NCBI RefSeq assembly: GCF_000430845.1
Contig: NZ_AUMU01000001.1
Location: 62,001 to 126,000 of the forward strand
Length of the DNA: 64,000 nucleotides
Direction of reading: 5' to 3'
DNA from: Chryseobacterium gregarium DSM 19109
Lineage (GTDB): Bacteria; Bacteroidota; Bacteroidia; Flavobacteriales; Weeksellaceae
Positions 56,590 to 64,000 of the stretch are shown piece by piece. Both the position numbers and the translations under genes were made by a program. Under the pieces are notes generated by a model that was given only the letters and a program-made list of their open reading frames with translations, was not told the DNA's origin and did not search any database. Every line of letters starts with the position of its first letter. Within the stretch, counting starts at the first letter, position 1.

Positions 56590-59529
56590 TTAATAACCGA
56601 ATATTTCAGTCAGATTAAGTTTCTTCACTTCACCGAGTTTCTGCATATCGGCTTCACTGACTTTATCCTGGGAAGCCACCAAACAGTAGGTGTAATTTTT
56701 ACTCTTCATTTCCTTATTGTGGAAATTATTGATATCGGCAAACGTTAATTTTGGTGCCTGTTCATACGTGTTTCTCCTGATATCCGTTGTATTGCCGAGC
56801 TTTTGGGCTCTTAAATACGTGAAGATAATTCCATCCTGGGTAATTCTTTCCGATGCAATGGCTTTTCGCAGTCCGCTTTTTGCCGTTTCAAACAGCTGGT
56901 CGGATTTCGGAAGGGTGGTCAGCAGTTCATTCATCGCAGTGGTCGATTCATTGAATTTATCGGCCTGGGTTCCTACATAGGCTGTAATCATATCTTTATC
57001 TTCTTTTTTGCCCGGAAGTGAAAAATAAGAATAGGTAGAATACGCTAATGCTTTGGACTCCCTGATCGTCTGGAAAACGACAGATCCCATTCCGCCACCG
57101 AAATAATTGTTGAATAGACTTACCGTCGGAGTAATACCTGAGTTATAAGGATCACTGTTTCTCACCCAGAAAACTTCTGCCTGAACCATATCATAATGCG
57201 CAAACAGCACTTTGTTTTTATCCGTTGGAATCTGTACAAAAGTTTTAGACTTAGGCATTTCTTTCAGTGAACCTGATACTTTGTGAACCGATTTTAAAGA
57301 AGTGGTCAGCTCATTTGCGGATTTAGGACCATAGTATAAAACTTTATGTTTGAAATTAAACAGGTCATGAAGCACATTCACCAGGTCCTCTGCTTTCAGA
57401 GCGTCCAGTTCCGCATCGCTCAGCACATTGTTAAACGGATTCTGAGGGCCGTACTGCGCATAGCTTCTCAATCCGTTCATGATGGATCCTTTGTTCTGCT
57501 TGGCATTGGCTCTTGATTTTTTCACCCTTGCCTTATAAGCTTCCAGTGCTTTCTGATCCGGTTGACAGTTTTTAATGAGGTTTTCAAATAAGGCTGCTGT
57601 CTGATTAAAGTTTTCATTTAGGCCTTCGAGGGTAACATAGGTTTCTTCATTTCCTGCGCTTACATTAAAGCTGGAAGCCAGTTTGTAAAATTCTTTGCTG
57701 ATTGCTTCCGAAGATTTATCCTTTGTTCCCAAATACTCAAGGTATTCTGCCGCTAAAGGAAGTATTTTATTGTTCCATTTTCCCGAATCAAAATAATAGT
57801 ACAGCCTGAACAAAGCATTGTCTGTGTTTTTTACCGAAAGCACATCTACACTGCCCAATGTATTTTTAGCAATATCATGGTCAAAATTTACCCATACCGG
57901 AGTGATCGGGGCTTCCGGCATTTCATCGATCTTTTTAAGAAACGGAGACTGGCTTTCCCTGTTGACCGATACCGGCGTAATAGACGGCTTATCGACTTTT
58001 ACAATATTCTTATCTTCACCTTTTCTTTTGTATACCGCTACATAATTATTATTCTGAAGGTATTTCGAAGCAAAGTCCATGATATCCTTTTTGGTGATCT
58101 TTGAAATCTCCTCCACATACTGCAGCTGGGTTTTGTGGTCTACATCAGAAGTAAACTCATCCATCAGGGATTCTGCCCTTGAAGTATATTTTTCATACTT
58201 CTGAATGGTGTTTTTCTTTTCATTATTGACAATCGACTGGATCAGGTCATCCGAAAATTCGCCTTTTTTCAACTTGTCAATTTCCTGAAGCAGCAACATT
58301 TTTACTTCATCCAGCGACTGGCCTTCGATCGGATTCCCCTGCAGCAGCAGAACTGAATAGTCTTTTAATACATAGGGCGAAGCATAGGCCGCCAGCAGCT
58401 TTTGCTTTTTAATAAGATCCAGATCGATCAGTCCGGCCTGACCGTTGGTGAGCATGCTTCCGATAAAATTCAGCATCCTTGCCTCTTTTGTCGTTGCGCC
58501 CGGAAATCTGAACCCGATGGTGATGTTTTCAGGATTCGGCCCGTAAACCTCTCTGGTAACAGGCACATTAATCGGTTGTTCCCTCCCGACTGTATAGCCG
58601 GGCACCGGTTTCGATTTCATATAAGAAAACGTCTTGTCAATTTTTGCGATCATTTCATCAGGATTAAAATCGCCCGACATGATGATTCCCATATTATTGG
58701 GGACATAATAACTGTCAAAATAGGCCCTGATGGCTTTGAGGGATGGGTTTTTCAAGTGTTCCACAGTTCCGATGGTCGTCTGCTTTCCGTAGTTATTGTT
58801 TGGGAAAATGGCCGCAAACATGGCCTCATAGACTTTCCTCGGATCATTGTCAAGACCTCTGTTCTTTTCTTCATAAACCGCTTCCAGCTCCGTATGGAAA
58901 AGTCGCAGCACCGGTTCCCTGAATCGTTCTGCCTGAACAGCCAGAAACTTATCGGTAACGTTGGCAGGGATATCTTCAGTGTAAACCGTCTGTTCAAAGG
59001 AAGTAAATGCGTTGGTACCGTCAGCGCCCATTCCGGCCATCATTTTGTCGTATTCATTGGCAATGGCATATTGGGAGGCTTCACCGGAAACTTTATCGAT
59101 CTCTTTGTAGATTTCTTTTCTCTTAGCCTCATCCTTGGTTTGGTTGTATTTTTCATACAGCCCATCGATCTGGTCTAACAATGGCTTCTCTTTTGCCCAG
59201 TCTTTTGAGCCGAACTGGTTGGTCCCCTTGAAAAGCATGTGCTCAAGATAGTGGGCGAGGCCGGTATGATCTGAAGGATCTGTTTTGCTTCCTGCCTTGG
59301 TCGCAATATAGGTCTGGATTCTCGGATCTTTTTTGGTCGGACTTAAAATAACGGTCAGCCCGTTTTTCAATGTATAATATCTTGCCGAAGTAGGGTCATT
59401 CGTTACAAATTTGTAAGTATACCCATTGGACTGTGCTTCTTTCCACTGGAAATCTTGTCCGTAAGCGTATCCGCAGTAACTGGCCGCAGCAATGCTTGTG
59501 ACAAGTGTGATTCTTTTTAAAAAATTCAT
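56590..59529 (-). CDS. M16 family zinc metallopeptidase, two-repeat, exported
   Basis: A 979-residue protein with a signal peptide (MNFLKRITLVTSIAAASYCG). The inverted zinc motif HxxEH is H93-Y-L-E96-H97 in the first half, with the family's later acidic ligand in EEKNRGLDNDPRKV. The second half (from about 550) is the inactive-type M16 repeat with the R-Y pair late on. Such proteins form a clamshell that digests peptides in the periplasm; related flavobacterial ones are insulinase-like. It follows the aminotransferase gene by 45 bases on the same strand. Confidence 0.93.
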   Translation of the reverse strand: MNFLKRITLVTSIAAASYCGYAYGQDFQWKEAQSNGYTYKFVTNDPTSARYYTLKNGLTVILSPTKKDPRIQTYIATKAGSKTDPSDHTGLAHYLEHMLFKGTNQFGSKDWAKEKPLLDQIDGLYEKYNQTKDEAKRKEIYKEIDKVSGEASQYAIANEYDKMMAGMGADGTNAFTSFEQTVYTEDIPANVTDKFLAVQAERFREPVLRLFHTELEAVYEEKNRGLDNDPRKVYEAMFAAIFPNNNYGKQTTIGTVEHLKNPSLKAIRAYFDSYYVPNNMGIIMSGDFNPDEMIAKIDKTFSYMKSKPVPGYTVGREQPINVPVTREVYGPNPENITIGFRFPGATTKEARMLNFIGSMLTNGQAGLIDLDLIKKQKLLAAYASPYVLKDYSVLLLQGNPIEGQSLDEVKMLLLQEIDKLKKGEFSDDLIQSIVNNEKKNTIQKYEKYTSRAESLMDEFTSDVDHKTQLQYVEEISKITKKDIMDFASKYLQNNNYVAVYKRKGEDKNIVKVDKPSITPVSVNRESQSPFLKKIDEMPEAPITPVWVNFDHDIAKNTLGSVDVLSVKNTDNALFRLYYYFDSGKWNNKILPLAAEYLEYLGTKDKSSEAISKEFYKLASSFNVSAGNEETYVTLEGLNENFNQTAALFENLIKNCQPDQKALEAYKARVKKSRANAKQNKGSIMNGLRSYAQYGPQNPFNNVLSDAELDALKAEDLVNVLHDLFNFKHKVLYYGPKSANELTTSLKSVHKVSGSLKEMPKSKTFVQIPTDKNKVLFAHYDMVQAEVFWVRNSDPYNSGITPTVSLFNNYFGGGMGSVVFQTIRESKALAYSTYSYFSLPGKKEDKDMITAYVGTQADKFNESTTAMNELLTTLPKSDQLFETAKSGLRKAIASERITQDGIIFTYLRAQKLGNTTDIRRNTYEQAPKLTFADINNFHNKEMKSKNYTYCLVASQDKVSEADMQKLGEVKKLNLTEIFGY

Positions 59530-59574
59530 TGTAGTTGCTCTGTTGAGTATTTTCTTTGATGATTAATAGATTGT

Positions 59575-60768
59575 TTAGCTGAATTTCTCCAGTAATTTTT
59601 TGATCCTGCCCATTGCTTCAGTTAAATCTTCTTCTGAAGCGGCATATGAAAACCTGATGCATTCCGGACTCCCGAAAGAAACGCCGCCGACACATCCCAC
59701 ATGGGCATTTTCCAAAATAAACATCGCGAAGTCATCAGCATCTTTGATTTCCGTTCCGTTCAGGGTTTTACCGATGTAATAGGAAATATCAGGGAAGAAG
59801 TAAAATGCCGCTTTTGGCAGTACAACCTTAAACCCGGGAATTTTTTTGATTAAATCATACACCAGATCTCTTCTCTGCCGGAAGGCATCAATCATATATT
59901 TATACTCCGACGGATCGGTTTTTAATGCAACAATGGAAGCTCTTTGTGCCACCGTATTTGCACCGCTGGTCATCTGTCCCTGTATTTTTTCACAGGCTTT
60001 CGCCAGCCATTCCGGACAGGCGGAATACCCGATTCTCCAGCCTGTCATGGCAAATGCCTTAGACATTCCGTTGATCACGGCGGTCTGCTCATATACTTCC
60101 TGGAACTGCGCGATTGAAGTAGATTTTGTCTCGTAATTAATGTATTCGTAAATTTCATCTGAAATTACGGTGACATGAGGATATTTGGCAATCACTTTTG
60201 CCAAAGATTTCAATTCATCATAAGTATAATATCCGCCGGAAGGATTGCATGGTGAACTGAATAAAATCGCTTTTGTGTTATCGGTAATTGCTTCTTCAAG
60301 CTGTTCGGCCGTTATTTTAAAGTCGGTAACGTAAGATGTGGGAAGCATTACGGAAGTTCCACCCATCATCTTTACCATTTCATCATAGCTTACCCAATAC
60401 GGATTAGGAAGGATCACTTCGTCTCCGTCGTTAAGGAGTGCTGCCAGAACATTTAAAATGGCCTGTTTTGCACCGTTTGACACACAGATCTGTGCAGGTT
60501 TATATTCTAAATGATTGTCTCTTTTCAGTTTATGGGAGATGGCTTCCCGAAGCTCTAAAAATCCCGGAACAGGCGAGTAGTGGCTGTAATTTTGATTAAT
60601 GGCATCAAAAGCCGCCTGTTTAATATTGTCGGGCACATCAAAATCGGGCTCGCCGAGGGTTAAGCTGATAACGTCTATTCCGCTGGCTTTCATTTCTCTG
60701 GCCTTATTTGACATGACAAAGGTCTGGGAGTAACCTAATCTCTGAACCCTTTCTGAAAGTTTATTCAT
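59575..60768 (-). CDS. Class I PLP aminotransferase (aspartate-type)
   Basis: A 397-residue aminotransferase with the PLP lysine in NGMSKAFAMTGWRIGYS, the SLTLGEPDFDVP N-terminal motif and SPCNPSGG. It most resembles bacterial aspartate/aromatic aminotransferases of the Igamma type. The frame extends 7 codons upstream but a -7 element (60787-60794) overlaps that region, so ATG 60768 is the start. It is divergent from rsmG and co-transcribed with the M16 peptidase gene. Confidence 0.92.
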   Translation of the reverse strand: MNKLSERVQRLGYSQTFVMSNKAREMKASGIDVISLTLGEPDFDVPDNIKQAAFDAINQNYSHYSPVPGFLELREAISHKLKRDNHLEYKPAQICVSNGAKQAILNVLAALLNDGDEVILPNPYWVSYDEMVKMMGGTSVMLPTSYVTDFKITAEQLEEAITDNTKAILFSSPCNPSGGYYTYDELKSLAKVIAKYPHVTVISDEIYEYINYETKSTSIAQFQEVYEQTAVINGMSKAFAMTGWRIGYSACPEWLAKACEKIQGQMTSGANTVAQRASIVALKTDPSEYKYMIDAFRQRRDLVYDLIKKIPGFKVVLPKAAFYFFPDISYYIGKTLNGTEIKDADDFAMFILENAHVGCVGGVSFGSPECIRFSYAASEEDLTEAMGRIKKLLEKFS

Positions 60769-60786
60769 ATAGTTTTTGCATTTGAA

Positions 60787-60794
60787 CAAATATA
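60787..60794 (-). promoter_or_regulatory. -7 promoter element of the aminotransferase gene
   Basis: On the minus strand TATATTTG, an exact TAnnTTTG, 18 bases before the ATG at 60768. It faces away from the rsmG promoter. Confidence 0.65.
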
Positions 60795-60833
60795 TAATAA
60801 AAACTTAATTTGAATAAAATGTGAATAAAAACT

Positions 60834-60841
60834 TATTTTTG
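60834..60841 (+). promoter_or_regulatory. -7 promoter element of rsmG
   Basis: TATTTTTG is an exact TAnnTTTG match 18 bases before the ATG at 60860. It shows that the longer frame beginning at 60821 is not used. Confidence 0.65.
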
Positions 60842-60859
60842 CTTTTTATAATATTTCAA

Positions 60860-61495
60860 ATGTCTACAACGTTATTATTAAAATACTTTCCCCAACTTAC
60901 AGAAACACAAATCGGACAGTTTAACAAACTGGAAGATTTATATGAGGAATGGAATGAAAAAATCAACGTGATTTCTAGAAAAGATATGGAATCGCTGTAC
61001 GAAAAACATATTTTACATTCATTGGGAATCGCGAAAGTCATGGAGTTTGCTCCCGGAACCAAGGTATTGGATATCGGAACCGGAGGCGGCTTTCCCGGAA
61101 TTCCCTTGGCGATTTTATTTCCGGAAACCGAATTTACCCTGGTTGATTCCATCGGGAAGAAAATCAGCGTAGTACAGGCCGTGGCAGAAGGAACAGGACT
61201 GAAAAACGTGACGGCCATTCACGGAAGGGCGGAAAAAGTAAAGGAAAAATTCCATTTTGTGGTAAGCCGTGCCGTAACGCAGATGCCTGAATTTTTGAAA
61301 TGGCTGAAAGGCAAATTTGAAAAAGAACAGTTCAATTCCAGGCACAACGGGATTTTATATCTGAAAGGCGGCGACCTTGCCGAAGAGCTTGCAGGCCTCA
61401 GATGTGAGATTTTTTCGCTTAAGAATTATTTTGATGAAGAATTTTTTGATACAAAAAAAGTAGTCTACGTATCAAAAGGCAATTTTAATTCTTGA
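60860..61495 (+). CDS. rsmG: 16S rRNA (guanine527-N7) methyltransferase
   Basis: A 211-residue SAM-dependent enzyme that methylates 16S rRNA. Motifs are the SAM loop KVLDIGTGGGFPGIPLA, the NVTAIHGRAEKVKEKF region and the VSRAVTQMPEFLKW stretch. I start at ATG 60860 (MSTTLLLKYFPQL) because the promoter element at 60834-60841 rules out the longer frame. Family assignment is secure. Confidence 0.95.
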   Translation: MSTTLLLKYFPQLTETQIGQFNKLEDLYEEWNEKINVISRKDMESLYEKHILHSLGIAKVMEFAPGTKVLDIGTGGGFPGIPLAILFPETEFTLVDSIGKKISVVQAVAEGTGLKNVTAIHGRAEKVKEKFHFVVSRAVTQMPEFLKWLKGKFEKEQFNSRHNGILYLKGGDLAEELAGLRCEIFSLKNYFDEEFFDTKKVVYVSKGNFNS

Positions 61496-61555
61496 TGAAT
61501 TTTGCTTAAAAACACGATCTGATGAAATAATTGATGATCATCAAAATTTGTAGTT

Positions 61556-61963
61556 ATGAAAAAACTTTTCTCTATTGGACTTTCTGCATTGATTTTAGGG
61601 TTATTTTTAACATCGTGCCAGAACGATGACGACTATCAGACGATAGAATCTGCAGATAAGATTAAAATTGACAGTGTGAAAATTGTTAATGATACGATGG
61701 ATGTGTACGGAATTCAGAGCATCAGAACCTATTCTACATATCCGTCCCACTGTGAAGGGTTTTACGGGTATGATTATGTTTATAATGATGATGTTACAAG
61801 AACCGTTACAGCCTATAAATATATTGCCAGTGGGCCCTGTGCGGACGGCAGTTATACAGCGGCAAGCCAGATTAATTTCAGCCCCAAACATACCGGAAGC
61901 TATACTTTCAAATTCTGGAACGGCGGCAACAGCTGGATCACCAAAACAATTGTAGTTGAATAA
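61556..61963 (+). CDS. Small lipoprotein, 135 aa
   Basis: A lipoprotein with Cys21 in FLTSC. The mature part is beta-rich (TMDVYGIQSIRTYSTYPSHC, NDDVTRTVTAYKYI, HTGSYTFKFWNGGNSW) and looks like a small Ig-like or beta-sandwich fold, but I know no family. Two cysteine-containing loops (SHCEGFYG, SGPCADGS) may form a disulfide. It starts 60 bases after rsmG and the DUF922 gene follows within 5 bases. Confidence 0.8.
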   Translation: MKKLFSIGLSALILGLFLTSCQNDDDYQTIESADKIKIDSVKIVNDTMDVYGIQSIRTYSTYPSHCEGFYGYDYVYNDDVTRTVTAYKYIASGPCADGSYTAASQINFSPKHTGSYTFKFWNGGNSWITKTIVVE

Positions 61964-61967
61964 ATAG

Positions 61968-62504
61968 ATGAAATGGATTTTTACAGCCTGCTTTCTGATT
62001 TCCAATGTTTTATACGGACAGAAAATATATTGGGAGGAAGACAGGAAACTCACCTGGGATAATTTTAAAAGCAGGACCAACAACCAGCTGGGTACCAATG
62101 TAGTGGCTTATACCAATTGTGGATGGTCCTATTCCTACGTTAAATCCTCAAACCCTAAAGCACCTATCAAAATAAAGATTGAAACCATTTTTAATGAAAA
62201 CCAATCCTGGAAAGATGTAAAACGGATCAATAATTATGTCCTTCTGCATGAGCAGAAGCATTTTGATGCAGCAGAAGTTTTTGCGCGCAAGCTGCGGAAA
62301 GAAATTGCAGAAAAGATCAGGACCTCCTCGGATTTTGACAAGTATTTTAAATCCATCTACAGCCGAGTTCTCAGAGAATACCAGGATTTTCAGAAAACAT
62401 ACGATAGAGAAACCCAAAACGGGGTTTTGGAAGAAAAACAGTCGGAATATAATCGTATTATTGCTGAAGAATTAGAAAACTACAAAAGCTATAAAACGTC
62501 TTGA
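61968..62504 (+). CDS. DUF922 domain exported protein, zincin-like
   Basis: A 178-residue protein with a signal peptide (MKWIFTACFLISNVLYGQ). It has the HExxH-like motif HEQKHFD of DUF922, a family of predicted zinc metalloproteases, followed by AEVFARKLRKEI. The early YWEEDRKLTWDNFKSR is also typical of the family. It follows the small lipoprotein gene by 5 bases and its stop overlaps the next start by 4 bases, so these three genes are in one transcript. Confidence 0.88.
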   Translation: MKWIFTACFLISNVLYGQKIYWEEDRKLTWDNFKSRTNNQLGTNVVAYTNCGWSYSYVKSSNPKAPIKIKIETIFNENQSWKDVKRINNYVLLHEQKHFDAAEVFARKLRKEIAEKIRTSSDFDKYFKSIYSRVLREYQDFQKTYDRETQNGVLEEKQSEYNRIIAEELENYKSYKTS

Positions 62505-64000
62505 AATTCCTCAATAAAGTCATCAGCGAATTGCTGGCACAAAACCGCGATCTTTCTGACTTCAATATGGTATTGCCCGGGAAGAGGCCAGTTGTATTTA
62601 TCCGCCGGATTCTGGAAGAGAACAATTATTCGGGATTTCTCCCGCATTTTTATACGATTGAAGAATTGGTCAATACCATTGCTGATCAGCAGGAAATTGA
62701 TGGGATTTCCCTATGGCTGTTTGCCTTTGATGTATACAAAAGCCTGAACCTGATTCCCAATGATGAATTTTCCGAGTTCCTGAAATGGTTTCCCACTTTA
62801 CAGAAAGACTGGGATGATATTCTGAAATTTTCAGGAAATGATGAAGCGGTTCTTCAGTATATGTTTGATGAGGAAAGAATCAAGGAGTGGGCACAGGATC
62901 TTGGGGAAGATGAGGATGTGCCCAGAAAAAAATTCCTTACTTTCTGGAAAAATATGAATGTTTTCCTGCCTGTACTTAAGAAAAAGTTACAGGAAAAAAA
63001 CTGGGCTACCTCAGGGATGATCCATGAAACGGCAGGGAAAAAGATTGTTGATTTTGCTAAAAGTACACCGCAGCAGTTTGTGTTCTGTGGTTTTAATGCC
63101 TTTACTCCGGTAGAAGAGAAGCTGGTACGAAGCCTTTTGCAGTGGAATAAAGCGCAGTGCTTTTTCCAGGCAGACCATTATTATTTTGATGATGAAAGAC
63201 AGGAAGCAGGAAAGTTCCTGAGGAATCATAAGACATGGAAAGAATTCACTGATGAACGCCCGTTCCAGTGGATCGAAGAGGATTTTAACCAGCCGAAAAA
63301 CATCAAGGTGTATGAAGTATCCGGAAACATTACCCAGACCAAAATCCTTCCTGAAATCCTTAATGAAATTGAGAACAAAATCTATTCCAATACTGCCGTA
63401 GTGTTATTGGATGAAAACCTGCTTCCGGCCAGCCTGGATGCGATGCACGGGGTTCAGAACCTGAATATTACCATGGGTTTCCCTTTGAAAAACCTTTCAT
63501 TTTCCAATGCCGTCAAACAGCTTTTCTATCTCCAGAAGCAGCTGGAAAAAAACAGGTCTTCTTATTATTACCGGGATGTTTATCCCATCCTGGAAGAACT
63601 TCCGAAATCTGATGAAGATGAGCAGACCATCAATACTTTTAAAGCCAGTATAGAACAAAGGAATATTGTTTATATTTCAAAAAAACTTCTGTACGAACTG
63701 CTGGGAAAACTTTCCTATTACAACCTGCTTCAGAAAGCGGAGTCTACCAGTATTTATCTTGATTCATTAATTGCCTTCTGCCAGCAGATTAAATGGCTTG
63801 ACATCGATGATATCCAGTACGAAAACGTTTCCCATTTCGAGAATGCATTCAGAATGATCAGGAACCAGCTGTCTCCGTACAGCTTTGAAATTAAAATGGA
63901 AACGCTGGAAATCCTGATTAACCAGCATATCAATTCGGAAAGTATCGACTTTCAGGGAGAGCCCCTGCAGGGGCTGCAGGTGATGGGATTATTGGAAACC
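62501..64000 (+). CDS. PD-(D/E)XK nuclease family protein (AddB-like), N-terminal part
   Basis: A frame that begins with a TTG at 62501-62503 (TTGA overlap with the previous stop) and stays open to the window end, giving 500 codons. It starts LKFLNKVISELLAQNRDLSD and continues FNMVLPGKRPVVFIRRILEE, then FVFCGFNAFTPVEEKLVRSL. I recognise this as the flavobacterial AddB-like helicase/nuclease of recombination repair; the nuclease domain would be near the C-terminus, beyond the window. An upstream ATG does not exist, so TTG is the likely start. The rest is missing. Confidence 0.75.
   Translation, partial: MKFLNKVISELLAQNRDLSDFNMVLPGKRPVVFIRRILEENNYSGFLPHFYTIEELVNTIADQQEIDGISLWLFAFDVYKSLNLIPNDEFSEFLKWFPTLQKDWDDILKFSGNDEAVLQYMFDEERIKEWAQDLGEDEDVPRKKFLTFWKNMNVFLPVLKKKLQEKNWATSGMIHETAGKKIVDFAKSTPQQFVFCGFNAFTPVEEKLVRSLLQWNKAQCFFQADHYYFDDERQEAGKFLRNHKTWKEFTDERPFQWIEEDFNQPKNIKVYEVSGNITQTKILPEILNEIENKIYSNTAVVLLDENLLPASLDAMHGVQNLNITMGFPLKNLSFSNAVKQLFYLQKQLEKNRSSYYYRDVYPILEELPKSDEDEQTINTFKASIEQRNIVYISKKLLYELLGKLSYYNLLQKAESTSIYLDSLIAFCQQIKWLDIDDIQYENVSHFENAFRMIRNQLSPYSFEIKMETLEILINQHINSESIDFQGEPLQGLQVMGLLET

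Noticed and set aside
58402..59178. Long plus-strand open frame (258 codons) inside the M16 peptidase gene
   Set aside because: It is the antisense of a strong M16 frame with an HxxEH motif and signal peptide. The translated sequence has no domain and an odd composition.
1..64000. tRNA, rRNA, CRISPR arrays, insertion sequences and attachment sites
   Set aside because: I looked through the gaps on both strands and saw no cloverleaf, no spaced identical repeats, no transposase or integrase frame, and no terminal repeats flanking a block.

Overview
The window looks like chromosome from a Chryseobacterium-type flavobacterium (Bacteroidota, Weeksellaceae/Flavobacteriaceae). The base composition is AT-rich. 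Many genes start just downstream of the Bacteroidota -7 promoter element TAnnTTTG. The gene families and neighbourhoods are also flavobacterial: a DUF1015 gene beside a SerA/SerC pair, a DUF4294 gene beside an M42 peptidase, a GldI-like FKBP lipoprotein beside a cyclophilin-FKBP fusion, a standalone MnmD, and a zinc-less DnaX. I saw no rRNA, tRNA, CRISPR array or insertion sequence.

Layout. 0-5.4 kb: small exported or stress-type proteins (two SnoaL-like proteins, a serine-beta-lactamase-fold hydrolase), a single-domain receiver, a Crp/Fnr regulator, and a small lipoprotein behind a palindromic promoter. 5.9-13.2 kb: one long signalling operon (receiver-PAS-kinase, a 1203-residue CHASE3/HAMP/GAF kinase with three receivers, a receiver, a CheR-like methyltransferase, a CheB-like methylesterase, a receiver) with no chemoreceptor in sight. 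13.3-19 kb: a TonB-dependent receptor, a di-haem cytochrome c peroxidase lipoprotein, Lrp/AsnC and a HAD phosphatase. 19.2-25.2 kb: an accessory-looking stretch with a lipoprotein carrying a TNT-type NAD glycohydrolase toxin fold, a probable immunity partner, a membrane/coiled-coil DUF4041-GIY-YIG protein and hypotheticals.

25.2-33.5 kb: a LuxR-type regulator, an alpha-oxoamine synthase with a TetR regulator, dnaX with an A10 slippery run that joins its gamma and tau reading frames, a DAHP synthase-chorismate mutase gene preceded by an aromatic-rich leader peptide, rsgA and ndk. 33.6-35 kb: a two-gene cassette of a secreted 68-residue peptide ending in a CPACGMG tail, translationally coupled to an MNIO (DUF692) enzyme. 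This is the best candidate for an undescribed system, a ribosomally made peptide modified on cysteine. 35-64 kb: mostly core genes (rpe, M42, Nudix, mnmD, ilvE, two PPIases, a serC/serA/DUF1015/M28/M28 operon, ferredoxin, acyl-CoA reductase, BI-1, thioredoxin/peroxiredoxin, M16 peptidase, aminotransferase, rsmG, and an AddB-like nuclease cut by the window end).

How the parts work together. The signalling operon could form a phosphorelay whose CheR/CheB modules adjust an unknown methyl-accepting target. The aromatic leader should tie DAHP synthase to charged Phe/Tyr/Trp tRNA. The peptide/MNIO pair probably makes a modified periplasmic or secreted peptide, perhaps metal-binding. The tandem M28 peptidases look like an active enzyme and a copy that has lost metal and catalytic residues. 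All functional calls rest on reading motifs by eye; no database search was run.
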